DNA from: Ceratothoa steindachneri
Taxonomy: Eukaryota > Arthropoda > Malacostraca > Isopoda > Cymothoidae
DNA: 64,000 nt
Direction of reading: 5' to 3'
Assembly (NCBI GenBank): GCA_963969495.1
Contig: OZ018338.1
Coordinates: forward strand, 49,400,780 to 49,464,779
Shown: one piece after another, positions 50,657 to 62,049 of the stretch
Position numbering within the stretch: the stretch's first letter is position 1
Layout: every line of letters begins with the position of its first letter
Program-made: the position numbers and the translations under genes
Notes under the pieces: generated by a model
What the model was told of the DNA's origin: nothing
Database searches by the model: none
Seen by the model: only the letters and a program-made list of their open reading frames with translations

Positions 50657-53326
50657 TCAATTGTTTTGCGTCCCTAAACGGCCACTTTTCAAGACTTTGT
50701 CTAGTCTTGACTTGAACTGGTCAACAGATTCACTGTTGACAACTTCCACTGGAAGTGCGTTCCACATACCGCAGATACTGTAAGTGAAAAAATTTCCACA
50801 CAGATTGCGGTTGTAACGCTTCAGTTCAAGTTTGAAGCCGTGATTGCGCGTTCTGTTCTCACTCAGTGTGAAAATATCCCTGTAGTCAACATTGTCGAAC
50901 CCTCGAAGTATTTTGAAAACTTCGATGAGCTGACCACGCTGTCTACGGGTTTCCAGCGAGAACAGATCTAATTCCCTTAGTCTATCCTCATAACTTTTAT
51001 GTCGGATAGAGGGAATCAGCTTGGTTGCCCTGGCTTGTACGCGTTCTAATCTCGCGATGTCCTTTCGCAATGAAGGACTCCAAAATTGTACGGCATACTC
51101 CAGGTGCGGTCGGACAAGTGAGTTGTACAGGCACAGTACAATCTCCTGGTTCCGATAACCAAACTGGCGCTTAATATAGCCTAGCATCCTTTGGGCCTTT
51201 TTCTCCGCCGCAATGCACTGTTTCGAGAACTTGAGGTCACTAGTGATTGTTACACCCAAGTCCTTCTCAGTGTCGGTGGATTCCATAGCAGTGCCCTTAA
51301 GGATATACTGAGATTGGGGGTTTCTGTGGCCGATATGCATCACTTTGCATTTGCCCACGTTAAAAGGCATTTGCCACGTGTCCGACCACTCCCCAATCTT
51401 CCCAAGATCTTCCTGCAGGCGGGCAGTATTTCCATCCTTTGCAACGTTCATACCAAGCTTGGTATCGTCGGCAAATTTCGAAATCTTCGCAACCATGTCA
51501 CCGTCCATGTCGTTGACGTAGATGATGAATAGTAGTGGTCCCAGGACAGAACCTTGAGGCACCCCGCTAGTAACGGGCACCCACTCAGAAGACTGTCCAT
51601 TTACCACCACCCGTTGCCGTCTGCCACTTAGCCAGTTCTCGATCCAGCCGGCTACCTTTCCGTCTATGCCAAGCGCTCGCACTTTCCGGAGAAGGCGGCG
51701 GTGTGGTACCTTATCAAAGGCTTTCTGAAAGTCTAGGTAGACCACATCCACCGCCTTGTCCCGATCGTGCTCACTGAAAACGAAGTGGAAGAATTCTACA
51801 AGGTTCGTCAGGCATGACCGTTGCCTTCGGAAGCCGTGCTGGGAACTCCTCAGTAGCAGGTTTGACTCTAAATACGACGTCACTTTGTCCACCATGATGC
51901 TTTCCATGAGTTTACCGACTATCGAAGTCAGACTGATAGGTCGGTAGTTCGACGGTTGGTTACGGTCTCCTTTCTTGAAGATAGGAGTCACCTCCGCCTC
52001 ACGCCAGTCTCTAGGAACGCATTTGGTCCGGATTGACATGTTAAAGATAGCGCACAGATGTCGTGATACTTCATCGCACACTTCCTTCAACACCTTGGGT
52101 AGAAACCCGTCCGGTCCAGGGGACTTATTCGTCTTTAGGTCAGCGATCTTTTTCTTTATTTCTCCTTCGGTGAAGTCCATTGCCTCCAGCTTTTCCCCCG
52201 AGTAGGAATCCGTCGGCTGGGGAATGGGACCACGCTCTTCAGTAAACACTGAAGAGAAGTAGTCGTTGAGGAGGTTAGCATTTTCTGCATCTGAATGCTT
52301 TAATGTCCCCTCCTCATTCCTCAAAGGGCCAATCGTTCGACGGATTGGTTTACGGCTGTTCACATATCCAAAAAACTCCTTGGGATTCTCTTTACAGAGT
52401 CTCGCCACTCGGAGTTCCTCAGACCGCTTAGCCGCCCTTATGCTGGACTTCACTCTCCTGGCTAGCCTCCCGTATTCGTCAAAGTCACCCGAGATCTTCG
52501 ATTGACGGTACACATTTCTCTTCTCCCTAAGCAGTTGCCCGATTTCTCGATTAAACCACTTTGGTTGAACAGAGGACCGACGGGGGCATTTCAGAGGGAT
52601 AAAACGCGATTGAAGACTCATGAATGTGGTTTTGAAACTGTTCCAAGAGTCTTCAACAGCATCGCACTCTTCTAGCCTCGCGTCAGTCAGTCCCGCGCGT
52701 AGACCTGCAAAGTCTGCTCTTCTCAAATCCAGTTTCCTTGATTTACTAGTTGCAGGCTCTGCCTTGGGGACTTTGACTACAAATCTAATTAGTCGGTGGT
52801 CACTGCCACCGAGCTCTTCGCCAACAGAGAGGTCCTCAACGATGTCATCCTCAGATGTGAAAACCAAGTCGAGGATACTGTCTCCTCTCGTTGGCTCTCG
52901 CACCCACTGAGTGAGGAACTCGTTGTTCGTGAACTCCAGGAGTAGTGCGTTCTCGCCACATGGTTCTCTGGTTTCCCAGTCAACTTGTGTGTTGAAATCA
53001 CTCATGACGATACACACCCTGTCTTCGACAAGTTCTCCTAGCAGCTGGTACAGATCTATGTCCTTTTCAACGAGTTGGGCAGGAGGTCTATAAAGCACCA
53101 GGGTCCTGTATTTGGCAGGACCTATCTCTAGGTCAACACCTAGTAGTTTATGGTCGGATATGATGTTGCAATCCGTCGAGGTGAGAGTATCCTTGACATA
53201 CAACATCACACCGCCACCCTCTCTGTCTGGCCTATCTTTCTGGAAGAGCTGGTAACCGGGAATCGTGAATTCACCTTCAAAATCTCGGCTTGAGGTTTTT
53301 ATCCACGACTCCGTTATGGCCACCAT
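50657..53326 (-). CDS. CR1-type ORF2: APE endonuclease and reverse transcriptase
   Basis: An uninterrupted 889-codon frame from the first ATG. The frame continues upstream without ATG to LKVLLFNARSIRNKF, which holds the endonuclease Asn, so the true start is further 5-prime or the protein is made by coupling with ORF1. Motifs: AITESWI (Glu), GGGVMLYVKD, MSDFNTQVDW (usually GDFN), GGSDHRLI near residue 175; RT with SPGPDGFLPKVL, PSNYRPISLTS, SQHGFRRQRSC, VYLDFQKAFDKV, GVPQGSVLGPLLFIIYVND and the catalytic FADD near residue 612; C-terminal QFWSPSLRKDIARLERVQ. It nicks chromosomal DNA and primes cDNA synthesis. There is no RNase H, as expected for CR1. Confidence 0.93.
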   Translation of the reverse strand: MVAITESWIKTSSRDFEGEFTIPGYQLFQKDRPDREGGGVMLYVKDTLTSTDCNIISDHKLLGVDLEIGPAKYRTLVLYRPPAQLVEKDIDLYQLLGELVEDRVCIVMSDFNTQVDWETREPCGENALLLEFTNNEFLTQWVREPTRGDSILDLVFTSEDDIVEDLSVGEELGGSDHRLIRFVVKVPKAEPATSKSRKLDLRRADFAGLRAGLTDARLEECDAVEDSWNSFKTTFMSLQSRFIPLKCPRRSSVQPKWFNREIGQLLREKRNVYRQSKISGDFDEYGRLARRVKSSIRAAKRSEELRVARLCKENPKEFFGYVNSRKPIRRTIGPLRNEEGTLKHSDAENANLLNDYFSSVFTEERGPIPQPTDSYSGEKLEAMDFTEGEIKKKIADLKTNKSPGPDGFLPKVLKEVCDEVSRHLCAIFNMSIRTKCVPRDWREAEVTPIFKKGDRNQPSNYRPISLTSIVGKLMESIMVDKVTSYLESNLLLRSSQHGFRRQRSCLTNLVEFFHFVFSEHDRDKAVDVVYLDFQKAFDKVPHRRLLRKVRALGIDGKVAGWIENWLSGRRQRVVVNGQSSEWVPVTSGVPQGSVLGPLLFIIYVNDMDGDMVAKISKFADDTKLGMNVAKDGNTARLQEDLGKIGEWSDTWQMPFNVGKCKVMHIGHRNPQSQYILKGTAMESTDTEKDLGVTITSDLKFSKQCIAAEKKAQRMLGYIKRQFGYRNQEIVLCLYNSLVRPHLEYAVQFWSPSLRKDIARLERVQARATKLIPSIRHKSYEDRLRELDLFSLETRRQRGQLIEVFKILRGFDNVDYRDIFTLSENRTRNHGFKLELKRYNRNLCGNFFTYSICGMWNALPVEVVNSESVDQFKSRLDKVLKSGRLGTQNN

Positions 53327-53433
53327 CTCGGGTTCCTCTGTTACTACGAGGCCACAGAGCTCAAGAAACTTATTCCTGATTGACCTCGCATTGAACAGAA
53401 GAACTTTGAGGGAGTCCCCTAGTGTAGGACTCC

Positions 53434-54620
53434 CTACGCTCTTCCGTTTCCTGGCTTCTCTGTTTTCGTGCTCACACCCTTTTTGACGACCTCCGAGAAG
53501 GTCGTTCCAGGAGTGACACGGGCATGCTGGCGCTCGTCCGCTTTCGCTCTGTTTCGAACGCTCCTTTGGGTGCGTTCCACGACATCTTGAATTAAATTGG
53601 CGAGAAAGGCCTTCCCTTTAAAGGAGAGATGTACCCCGTCCCTTTGGTAGAGGTCGTCTCTACCGATAAAGGTACGATAGGGGTCCACGCCACGAAGAAG
53701 ACTCCTTCTGCCGTGCAGAGATCCGCCAACCTTTTGTTCACTGCGACGTTTCTTTCGTGAGCGGTTCGGGATGGACCTCTTCTCGGAAGCATCCCAACCA
53801 CCACACGTTTGCGGGTTTTAAGCCCTATGTTGTCCACGGCTTCCATCACTGTTTGGATGGTCTTACCACTGAGTCCAACCTTACCCCCTCTGAGGTAGAG
53901 GTCGTTGCCGCTCACCATCAGAGCAACAACAGAATTCTCAGAAATCTGAGCTTTCTCTGCCTCTACTCTGATGGTGTGGTTACCCCGTCCTGACAGGCAG
54001 CTTACCTTCACGCTAGTGCGAAGGCGGGCCGCTAGCAGCGGCTGCAGATCCCGTGTTTGCGAGTCACCAATGAGGGTGACCTTCGGACACTTGGTCTCTG
54101 AAGACGGGGTCTTCCCTTGTGGAAGAGGCCTCCCAGTTTCCTCTTTACTCTCCACATTCTTATCTTTCTTTTTCTTCTTCTTTATCTGTTTTTCTTCTAT
54201 TTTGGGTTCTACTCTTGTTTCAACTATCTTCTTTTTCTTTTTTTTCTTCGTTTCTCCTTTCTTCTTTTTCTCCTTTTCTCTCGCCTCAGCTGGCTTAGCC
54301 TCAGATGATGCCGGAATGTCCGCTTCATTACCAGGGGATTCCAAAACGTCAGTGGGCGGCGCCTCTTCTAGGCATCGAACCTGAGCTACGTTAAGGGCTT
54401 CGAGCTTCTCCAACTTTCCCTCAAGGACCTTAGCTCTCTCCTCTGAGGCTCTATAGAGGTCTTTTAATTTTTCCACCTCTCGCGTCAATATGCAAGTAGT
54501 GCAGATACTTTCAGGGCTGCATTTTGAGTAGCAGCCCTCCGGAAAGTCAACGCACCACTTTTCTAACTGGCATATTGCACAGTTGTGTTTGAGACGAACG
54601 GGTCCTTTTTTGCCTGTCAT
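53434..54620 (-). pseudogene. CR1-type ORF1 with SGNH esterase domain, one frameshift
   Basis: From the ATG at 54620 (MTGKKGPVRLKH) it encodes CAICQLEKWCVDFPEGC and CTTC (a zinc-binding-like cluster), a coiled coil (REVEKLKDLYRASEERAKVL), a Lys-rich linker, then VTLIGDSQTRDL (SGNH block I Ser), SGRGNHTI (block II Gly) and VALMVSGNDLYLRGG (block III Asn). Near 53685 the frame shifts; the other frame continues DPYRTFIGRDDLYQRDGVHL, which contains block V with the catalytic Asp and His. All four SGNH signature blocks are thus present but split by a one-base indel. Such esterase ORF1 proteins are known in CR1 elements and may help particle or membrane interactions. Confidence 0.85.
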
Positions 54621-55250
54621 TTTGAGCGCTTTCTCTCTCTCTGAAAACTCGTGACCAATCAATGATAAAAAAGGGGGGTTGGTGAATTCTCCCAGCGTGA
54701 GTCGCTCCCGCCTATCGATCGGAGAGGTTTCGGATCTTTCAGAAGGCACGCTCCATGTGCTGCTGTTCGTCCGACCGAGTCGTCAAACCTCGGCGTGCCG
54801 TGGCTCCCAACCAAGTAGCACTGACGGTCCCCGAAGGGGCCATCGATTTCTCACCAGGTGAACAACAACGAAGCACGCCCCGTACTAAACTCCTACTAGT
54901 TCCCTTCACAACGGCCAGGATCTCGGAGTAGCGTTCAATGGATATCCCGCCACACCAAGGAACTCGACCCAAGGCTTTTTATTGGCCTGGCGACCAACAT
55001 GGGAACAAAGGGCCGTCACCTCGGACCAATGCTACCATAAGCACCCGTCAACGGTCACTGGGAACGGTCAATAATTACGCGCCAGGGAAGGGGTTAACGA
55101 GGCACTAGCCTCATCCCATTCATCGTGCCCCAACGCCTAGGACACCTCTAGTCCTATTCTCTCGCAACCAGTGAGCGTCGATTGACGTTGTTTATAGAGG
55201 TTCCAAAGCCTCTCTTCTGACGCATGAGGTAGCTGCCAGGTCCTTATAGG
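54621..55250 (-). other. CR1-type 5-prime UTR
   Basis: GC-rich compared with its flank, no recognised coding, directly upstream of ORF1. The element start is set near 55250 where composition drops and a T run of about 20 bases (55297-55316) follows; it could extend further. Confidence 0.45.
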
Positions 55251-55546
55251 TAGATAGAGGAAGAAAGGGAAAGAGTGACACGATAGGAGTAGGCTTTTTT
55301 TTTTTTTTTTTCTTTTTGTATGAGTGAGAGATAGCATAAAAGTAAAAAAAGGAGAGGGATAGAGTAGAAAAAGGAAGGAATGACGCACTTAGTCTGGAAC
55401 CTCGTTTCCGACCAAATCGACAAGGGAAGCCCTACCAGGGGTACCCAGAAGAGGTACCCCCGCCGACATAGCTCGAAAAGTCCAAGGTCCACACAAGCTC
55501 TCTTCCCGCGACAAGGGGGCGTCACCTCTCCCTCTATTTTCGTTAT

Positions 55547-55550
<4 letters not shown>

Positions 55551-55608
<58 letters not shown>

Positions 55609-55660
55609 CATACATATGTGTATATGTATGTATATGTGTATGTACATATGTATGTATATG
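55551..55660. repeat. (TA)n and TATG-type microsatellite
   Basis: Pure TA to about 55605, then irregular TATGTATATGTGTATG units to about 55660. Confidence 0.95.
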
Positions 55661-56159
55661 TGTCCAAGTAAAAGCGAACCTAACTTTAAATGATTATATA
55701 TAATTGAAAAAGGTACTTGTATTTTTACATTGTGTAAACGCCCTTTTCCTTAGTAAATGCTTATTTATAAATTAAAATTATCATCAAGTTTGCTTCAATA
55801 CTCGAGAAGCTGCATTGATGCGAGTGAAGCTAACCAAAACTACAATTGCGCAAGGCAAGGGAATTAATGACAAACTGTACCAGATTGTCGATGTTTTTTT
55901 ACTTTTATAAGGCATTTTTCTATGTAACCACGATACCATGTTTTACTAGATAATGGATTATAATCTTCTCCTATGCACGAACCCACCATGCAGTTAACAA
56001 AAGAAGAATGAATATTCGTGGTAGTAAGTTGGATGGACCCTAAAAACATTAAACAAGTACCAAATTTGTTTAGTTTGCGTTTTGATAATAGGCAGTCTTC
56101 AACTAAATCAACCATTTGGGACAAAGTTCAGAAGTACAAAACGCAGGATGCATTCGAAT
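55661..56159. other. Unassigned AT-rich stretch
   Basis: No feature seen. It ends where LINE copy C begins. Confidence 0.4.
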
Positions 56160-56822
56160 CTTCACACCGTGTTTCGCCGTATCCTTGACACCACGATTGC
56201 CGTGAGCTGGCTGAATTTCAAGATTATCTTCTGCTGGATTCTTGGACATGTGGGAATTGCGGGGAATGAACCCACCGATGAGGGCGCCAAAGAGTTCGCC
56301 AGGACTGTGATACCAGACGAACATTTCGCTCTTCCTCACACCGACTGCATGGCCGGAATAAGAGGGCAAACAAAATGGGAGGCGGCGGAGGGGAACTTAA
56401 AGTTGCGTGCCATTGCGCCGCAACTGTTCCCACTGACCTACCCTCTAATGCCGGGGCGGCTTCAGGTCGCTTTCTGTCGTCTTCAAATTGGGCGCACTCG
56501 CGGGACGCATCGCCCTTTGATGGAGCGCTCGCCTGCACTTTATTGCGACGACTGTGTTGTTGCCCAGACTGTTCGACACATTCTTGTTGAATGTCCCAGT
56601 CTGGGTGATCTTCGCGCACGTTACCCTTTATGGTATCTGAACAAGCGGGGTCGCTACCGCTTCTCCCTTGTACTCGGGGCGGGTTCGTGTACACAGGATT
56701 ATGGACTATCTGACTTTTTAGAGGAAGCTGATCTCTTCCATTTTATTTCTCTCTTTGTTTTAGTTCGCATTTTTCTGCACGGGACAGTCTAGTAGGCAGT
56801 CGTCAAATGGGCTATATAAAAA
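56160..56822 (+). pseudogene. I-type LINE copy C, 5-prime-truncated (RNase H to 3-prime end)
   Basis: A 210-residue open stretch matches the end of the intact ORF2: FKIIFCWILGHVGIAGNEPT, then DEGAKEFART, then LFPLTYPLMPGRLQVAFCRL and ALYCDDCVVAQTVRHILVEC. It keeps the GNEPTDEGA motif with the last RNase H Asp, which the full-length copy lacks. It ends with the family 3-prime marker (GGCAGTCGTCAAATGGG) and a short A-rich tail. Copy D starts at once. Confidence 0.88.
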
Positions 56823-56824
56823 TT

Positions 56825-58385
56825 GGTACCCTTCTGAATAATGCGGCTAACCCTGCCCAGGCGTTCAGTGTGAGTGCTCTTTCGATATTCGACGGCTTGC
56901 CTTTACAGGTGACGCCACCACTCTACCATTTACTTTGTGAAAGGAGTATTCTCACCGAGTAGCCGGCCTTCCAGGGAGCCGTCATGGGGGTCTGTTTTTT
57001 GGGGGGGAGGGTCTATGATACTACATGGTTCTACGGTATGAGGCCAAGGAAATAAGTACCGAATATTTTTATCTGAGGTCCAACGCGATCGTTGATTCCG
57101 CGTGCACGTTCGGGGACCTCTTTCCAGTCCACTTGGGCAGGAAGAAAGCATCTCCCTGAGATATGACGACCTCTTTCCCACTCTGCCTTGAGCACCAACG
57201 GTAGCACCTCGGTGCTGCCGGAAGATGTTCTCGTCGGTGCTGCCGGAAGATGTTCTCGTCATACTTTGCGTAGACGACTTTTCGATCTCCCCAACATGCT
57301 CTGAACCGCAGCCCTAGTTTTGCCGAAGCGCGCGGGTTTCGTTTTTTTTTTTTCATGTGAATAGTAAGGTGGATCACTTATGCGGCAGCCCATGGATCCA
57401 CCCCGATCCAGACTTGTTCTTAAATTAAATGAGGCTCGTCTGGACGTGGTAGACTCGCATCCCTTTCTTGCTCTAACTTTCAACGGAGGACTCACCTGGG
57501 AAGTGTATATTTGCAGTCTTAGGTTTTGCGGGACCGGCACCTTGGATATTCTACGCCTTATGGCGTTCACCAGTTGAAGGGTGCTGGTAGAGCAACTCTT
57601 TTAATGTTCTACCGCTCTTTTATTCGCTCTAAGCTACTCGAAGCGTGAGTTTTATACTTCTGTAAGGGTAATGCTACTTGCTTTACTCTTGGCAAGTGTA
57701 TTATCCGCTGGGGGAGACTTTGAACCCGTGCTTGTATGCGCCGAATTAACGTCTCCTCCAGTCTTTAATTGCCCTCATTTGATTCGCAATCAAACTCAAC
57801 GGTACCTATACCAATGGGAAACACCAACCACGCCCTAATCCAGACGGGTTTATGCCGAAGAAACTCCTTCGGAAATTTGGTGCAACTCTCGGGTCGATGG
57901 TTCTGCTCAAAACTCAATTGTAGCATGCCACCCTTGAAAATTTGTCGCCGTGCCTCTGCTCCCAAAGCGTCTATAGTATTGTGTTCGTATTTCTAGGAGT
58001 ACAGGTCCTATCACGTTAGAGCCGGGCCGGTATACACGGACGGCTCCATATCTGAAAGTGGAGTTTCCTTCTATGCGTCCTCGCTGTTTAAAGCTGGCGA
58101 GTCTCTTCATGGTGTTGTATCCGTCTTTACGGCCGATCCCGTTGTAACAAACCGCCAACTACCGTAGATTCCGCTCCATGCTTGGTTCGGAGACCGGTTT
58201 TTAATTCATGGAGACTACGAAATAGCGAGAATTGTCCTTGGGGTATTGGAATATCCTTGCTGCCATTGCTGCTGCGAGCCGGAGTGTGTCGAGATTGTAT
58301 TCTGCCGGGTTGCAGGACATACAGGGCCCCCTGAATCTACCTTATTGCGACGACTGTTTGGTCCTCCAGACTGTTTGGCACATTC
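56825..58385 (+). pseudogene. I-type LINE copy D, part 1, internally deleted
   Basis: Begins in the ORF1 gag domain (LLNNAANPAQ, then SALSIFDGLPLQVTP), then jumps at about 56960 to the ORF2 RT (YDTTWF-like, then VLPEDVL, MFYRSFIRSK), the linker (ICRRASAPKAS at about 57940) and decayed RNase H (VYTDGS at about 58030). It stops at CDDCLVLQTVWHIPL where the hAT element has inserted, and continues at 61854. About 2.8 kb between gag and RT is missing relative to the intact copy. GTGCTGCCGGAAGATGTTCT is locally duplicated at 57210-57255. Confidence 0.82.
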
Positions 58386-58393
58386 CTTTAGAA
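58386..58393. repeat. Left 8-bp target-site duplication of the hAT element
   Basis: CTTTAGAA, repeated exactly at 61846-61853. Confidence 0.95.
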
Positions 58394-61300
58394 CAGGGGT
58401 TCTTAAACTGGGGGGGCGTGAAGGGTTCTCAGGGAAGGCGTGGCGCGATCCAGTGTGACGTCTTTTTTGCTGGTAAATCTTGAGAAGTGACTGAAAGTCC
58501 GGCAACATTTCAAAGGCCAGTTTGTCAATTCATTTTTTTCAATTTTCCAGGTGGTTCACCAATACATAGAGAATAATAAACTCTGTAATAATTTGGTTTC
58601 CAGAGTTTTATCATGTGACGCTGTGTATAAAAATGATTTTGTAGAAGTTTCTATGGAAAATATACTCGTATGTAATTACCATAACATCAACGACATTTAT
58701 TAGACTAGATTTTAACTTCGATTGCTGAATATATAATTTGCATAAGAAAAGCCCACGACGTTCTGGAAGTATGTGATACGTAATATTTAGACGAAGTGTT
58801 AATGGTAGCGTGCATCAACTGTGTCATCTTGAAGTACAAGGTGCAGTAAAGTGATGCTATTTAAGTGTATTATTTTGTGTGCCTCATTCATATATGTCAT
58901 TTAGAAGTACATGGTGCAGTAAGGTTATGTTATATAATGTGTATTGCTTCTGCAATCCAATCCAAGAACCATATGATTAGGTAGTATGTTGAATGCTCTT
59001 GACGGTTTAGAAGACAGAATACATAGTATACAGAAAAATGAAAACAATTAAGGTACCTAGAGTAAGTGAAGATGAAGAAAATATAATTATGATGTGTAAG
59101 CTAGGTATGCTGAGTAGATCATTACACAAAATCAAATAGTGTAGGTACCTAGTAATAAGTGTATCTTTTGGGAGAACTTTCAATTCACATGCTGTTTGTG
59201 ATTCAACAACAAATGAGAGGAGAGGGTTCATAGTGTTTGTACACTGATAGCTAAAGAAGTTTTATTATGCACCATTCACAACAGATAGGTAATATTACTT
59301 TTTATATTATACATTTATGATCTCTCGTTCTGGTTGTGGTTTTGATGTACAGTATACGATCTGATTTATTTGCTGTTTTACCATACAATAATTTGTAGTG
59401 TTTTATCAGATATATTATAGTTAGATGCTCTTTAGCTGAAAACAAGTATACCTAACTGGCACACTGGGTCAGCGAGTGCAGGTAGTCCAGTAAAATTTAG
59501 TCCAAATATGATCAAAATTATCTTTGAATAGTGTAATTACATGTAAGGGTAATCTGAAAAGATTATATATCAATGATAATAAGCAATACATCAATATAAA
59601 ATATTATTTAAGAAGAATATGACCAACATAAAATTCATACAAACAATAAGTGGCATATTTAGGTTACATTGAGTTCATGGCGGAATGTAGATAGTAGTCT
59701 TTGATAGGATGTGTTGAATAACCTTTATAATTTTTTTTAATAAACATCATTTCATCATATCATGTATTCATAACAATGCACAGACTATGCACACAAGCAA
59801 TGACAACATGAACCGGGGGAAGAAGCAGAATGGCTTATTAATCCCCTATACCTGTTGTACTTCTTCACAAGTGAGTAAATCGAATCGAATGAGTAACTAA
59901 AACTGAATAAATAAAAGAAAAGGCAATACCTCAATGATTATCTTCAGTACGGGTTCACTTATGCCACGATGAATGGTCAGAGCGTACCAAAATGCGTGAT
60001 ATGTTTCGAAACTCTGAGCAATGACGCCCTGAGGCCGAGTCGCTTGAAACGTCACCTGGAGACGAAACACCCTGGCGTTCTTTCAAATAAAGAATGAATC
60101 TTTCAAGAAAATGAAGATTGCGGGTGAGAGAACTTTCGTCAATCATCATCTACTGAAGTAGATGAAGCGTCTTTCGAAATCGCTCATATGATTGCTCGTG
60201 CGAAAAAAAACCCACAACATTGGCGAAACACTGATCAAACCATGCATGCTAAGAGCATGCAGTCTTGTATTGGGGAAAGTCAACAGCCGAAAGCTAGAGA
60301 AGATTTCCCTCTCTGATTCTAAGATGAAAACGCGAATCGATGAACTGGCAAAGGATATTGAATTTCAAGTTCTTGAAAAGATAGTGCATCACCTTTTTTC
60401 GCCATTCAGTGTGATGAGACAACTGATGTTGCTCAACTGTCTCAGTTGCTGGCCTACGTTCGTTTTGTGGGATCTACTTCAATTGAGGAGGAGATGTTCT
60501 GCCAGTCCCTTGAAACGACTACCAAAGCCGAAGATGTGTTTGAAGCTGTTTCCTCGTACTTCGATGGCAATGGCATGGAGTGGGAGAGACTGGTAAGAGT
60601 GTGTACAGATGGTGCTTCTGCAATGATTGGATCACGGAGTGGATTTATCCCCAGGATGAAGCAGAAGAGCCCGAACGCAGTCGGGACTCACTGCGTGATC
60701 CACAGAGAAGCTCTGGCCTCCAGGACTCTCCCTGCTGCAATTAGTGATAAGCTGGTCAAAGAAAGTGCTGTCAATTCGAGGCTGGTTGTCATGTTGTGTA
60801 AGGATATCGGTTCTGATCATGAGACTCTGTTGTTTCACACGGCTGTTCGTTGGCTGTCGAAGGGGAACATGTTGGCTCGTGTTTACGAGGTGAGAGAAGA
60901 AGTGAAACTCTTTCTTGAAGCTCAGGGGAAACAGGATCTCTTGTTGTCAGAGGGTTTTCAACTGACATTGGCATACCTTGTCGATATTTTCAAAACGTTG
61001 AATGTTCTCAACCGTCTCTTGCAAGGAAGGAATACGAGTCGCATCGATCATTATGATGCAATACGTTCTTTCTTAGCGAAGCTGGGGTTGTGGCTTCGGA
61101 TAATTCAGAGGGGAAACGCGGCTTTTCCCAACCTCGATGCAGCCCTTGAGAAAAAGCAGCTTCTTCTGGAAGGCGAGTTGAAGCTGCAAGTGGAGGAACA
61201 CCTCGAGCTTTTGAAACGAGAATTCGAGCGCTACTTGCCAGACCTGGAAAATTCGGAACTTTCAGAGTGGAAGTTGACGAGAAACGCCTTTGGAGTCAAT

Positions 61301-61845
61301 GAAAACATCCTACCAGATGATCTGCAGGAGGAATGTTTGGAATTGAAATTCAACTCTACTGCAAAAGACTATTTCCAAACGATGCCTCTGAGCGATTTCT
61401 GGACAAAATACGTTTGCGTATATCAAAAAGTTGGAAATGTAGCACTGCCCACCTTGCTACCCTTCCCTGCCATTTACCTTTGTGAAACTGGGTTTTCTAC
61501 ACTCGTGAATGTGAAGACCAAATCAAGGAACAGGCTCAACTGTGAGGCAGATTTGCGATGCGCATTGTTGTCAACCAAACCTCGCATTCAATTATTGGTT
61601 TCAAAAAAGCAACTTTATCCTTCCCATTGATTTTACTGATTGTGATTGCTCACATAAAAAAAATGTTCAGCCGAAGCTGGTTGTGATTTGATGATGAGAC
61701 ATTGTAATAAAAATATAACCGGCCCTTTTTACACACTCAAAAAAATGAACTTGATTTTTATGGATATGGAAATGGATGGGGATGGGGCGCGAGATCAGAT
61801 GAATTATGCTAAGGGGGCGTGGCCGAAAAAGTTTAAGAACCCCTG
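58394..61845 (+). mobile_element. hAT transposon, 3452 bp, with TIRs and perfect TSD
   Basis: Both ends read CAGGGGTTCTTAAACT inward for 16 perfect bases, and the flanks carry CTTTAGAA. Removing the element and one duplication rejoins the LINE codons for HIPLECP, matching HILVECP. CAGGGGTTCT-type termini, an 8-bp duplication and a BED-hAT transposase identify the superfamily. The 5-prime 1.5 kb before the transposase is AT-rich and non-coding. Confidence 0.95.
59969..61630 (+). pseudogene. hAT transposase (BED finger, ZBED5/SCAND3-like), frameshifted
   Basis: From MNGQSVPKCVICFETLSND a BED-type finger with C-x2-C and RLKRHLETKHPG is visible. Stops follow near 60100, then the family segment THNIGETLIKPCMLRAC in a second frame. 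Near 60400-60440 the frame returns with CDETTDVAQLSQLLAYVRFV (first catalytic Asp). A 394-codon open stretch (60446-61630) then carries VCTDGASAMIG (second Asp), GTHCVIHREALASR and the C-terminal dimerisation block YLCETGFSTLVNVKTKSRNR. At least two frameshifts and two stops make it inactive. The family relatives ZBED5, FAM200 and SCAND3 are domesticated in mammals, but this copy is still inside its TIRs. Confidence 0.88.
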
Positions 61846-61853
61846 CTTTAGAA

Positions 61854-62046
61854 TGTCCCCTGGACGAGCGGGATTGCTATCGCTTGTTCCTCTTACTCAG
61901 GGCAGGTTTGTGTACCCCCGACTGTAGAATAGCCGTGGTTCTGGAGGAGCCTGACCTCCTCCATTGTATTTAGCTAGCTTTTTAGATGTTGGATGCATGC
62001 AACTATGCCCTTGATGGCAGTCATCAGTTGAGACCCACTTAAATAA
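61854..62046 (+). pseudogene. I-type LINE copy D, part 2 (3-prime end)
   Basis: Continues ORF2 after the hAT element with a decayed DERDCYRLFLLLRAGLCTP and ends with GGCAGTCATCAGTTGAGA and an A-rich tail TAAATAAAAG. Copy E follows immediately. Confidence 0.82.
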
Positions 62047-62049
62047 AAG

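Larger units (their letters stand above)
50559..55250 (-). mobile_element. CR1-type non-LTR retrotransposon
   Basis: Minus-strand order: 5-prime UTR-like region (55250-54620), ORF1 with zinc-binding-like motif, coiled coil and SGNH esterase, ORF2 with APE endonuclease and RT and no RNase H, a short 3-prime UTR and a simple-repeat tail. An esterase ORF1 and microsatellite 3-prime end are typical of the CR1/L2 group. ORF2 is open, ORF1 has one frameshift, so it is young. The 5-prime limit and any target duplication are unclear. Confidence 0.88.

Noticed and set aside
60446..61630. A domesticated host ZBED5-like gene
   Set aside because: The frame lies inside perfect hAT TIRs with a target duplication, and frameshifts and stops cut the BED finger from the catalytic part; it is a decayed transposase.
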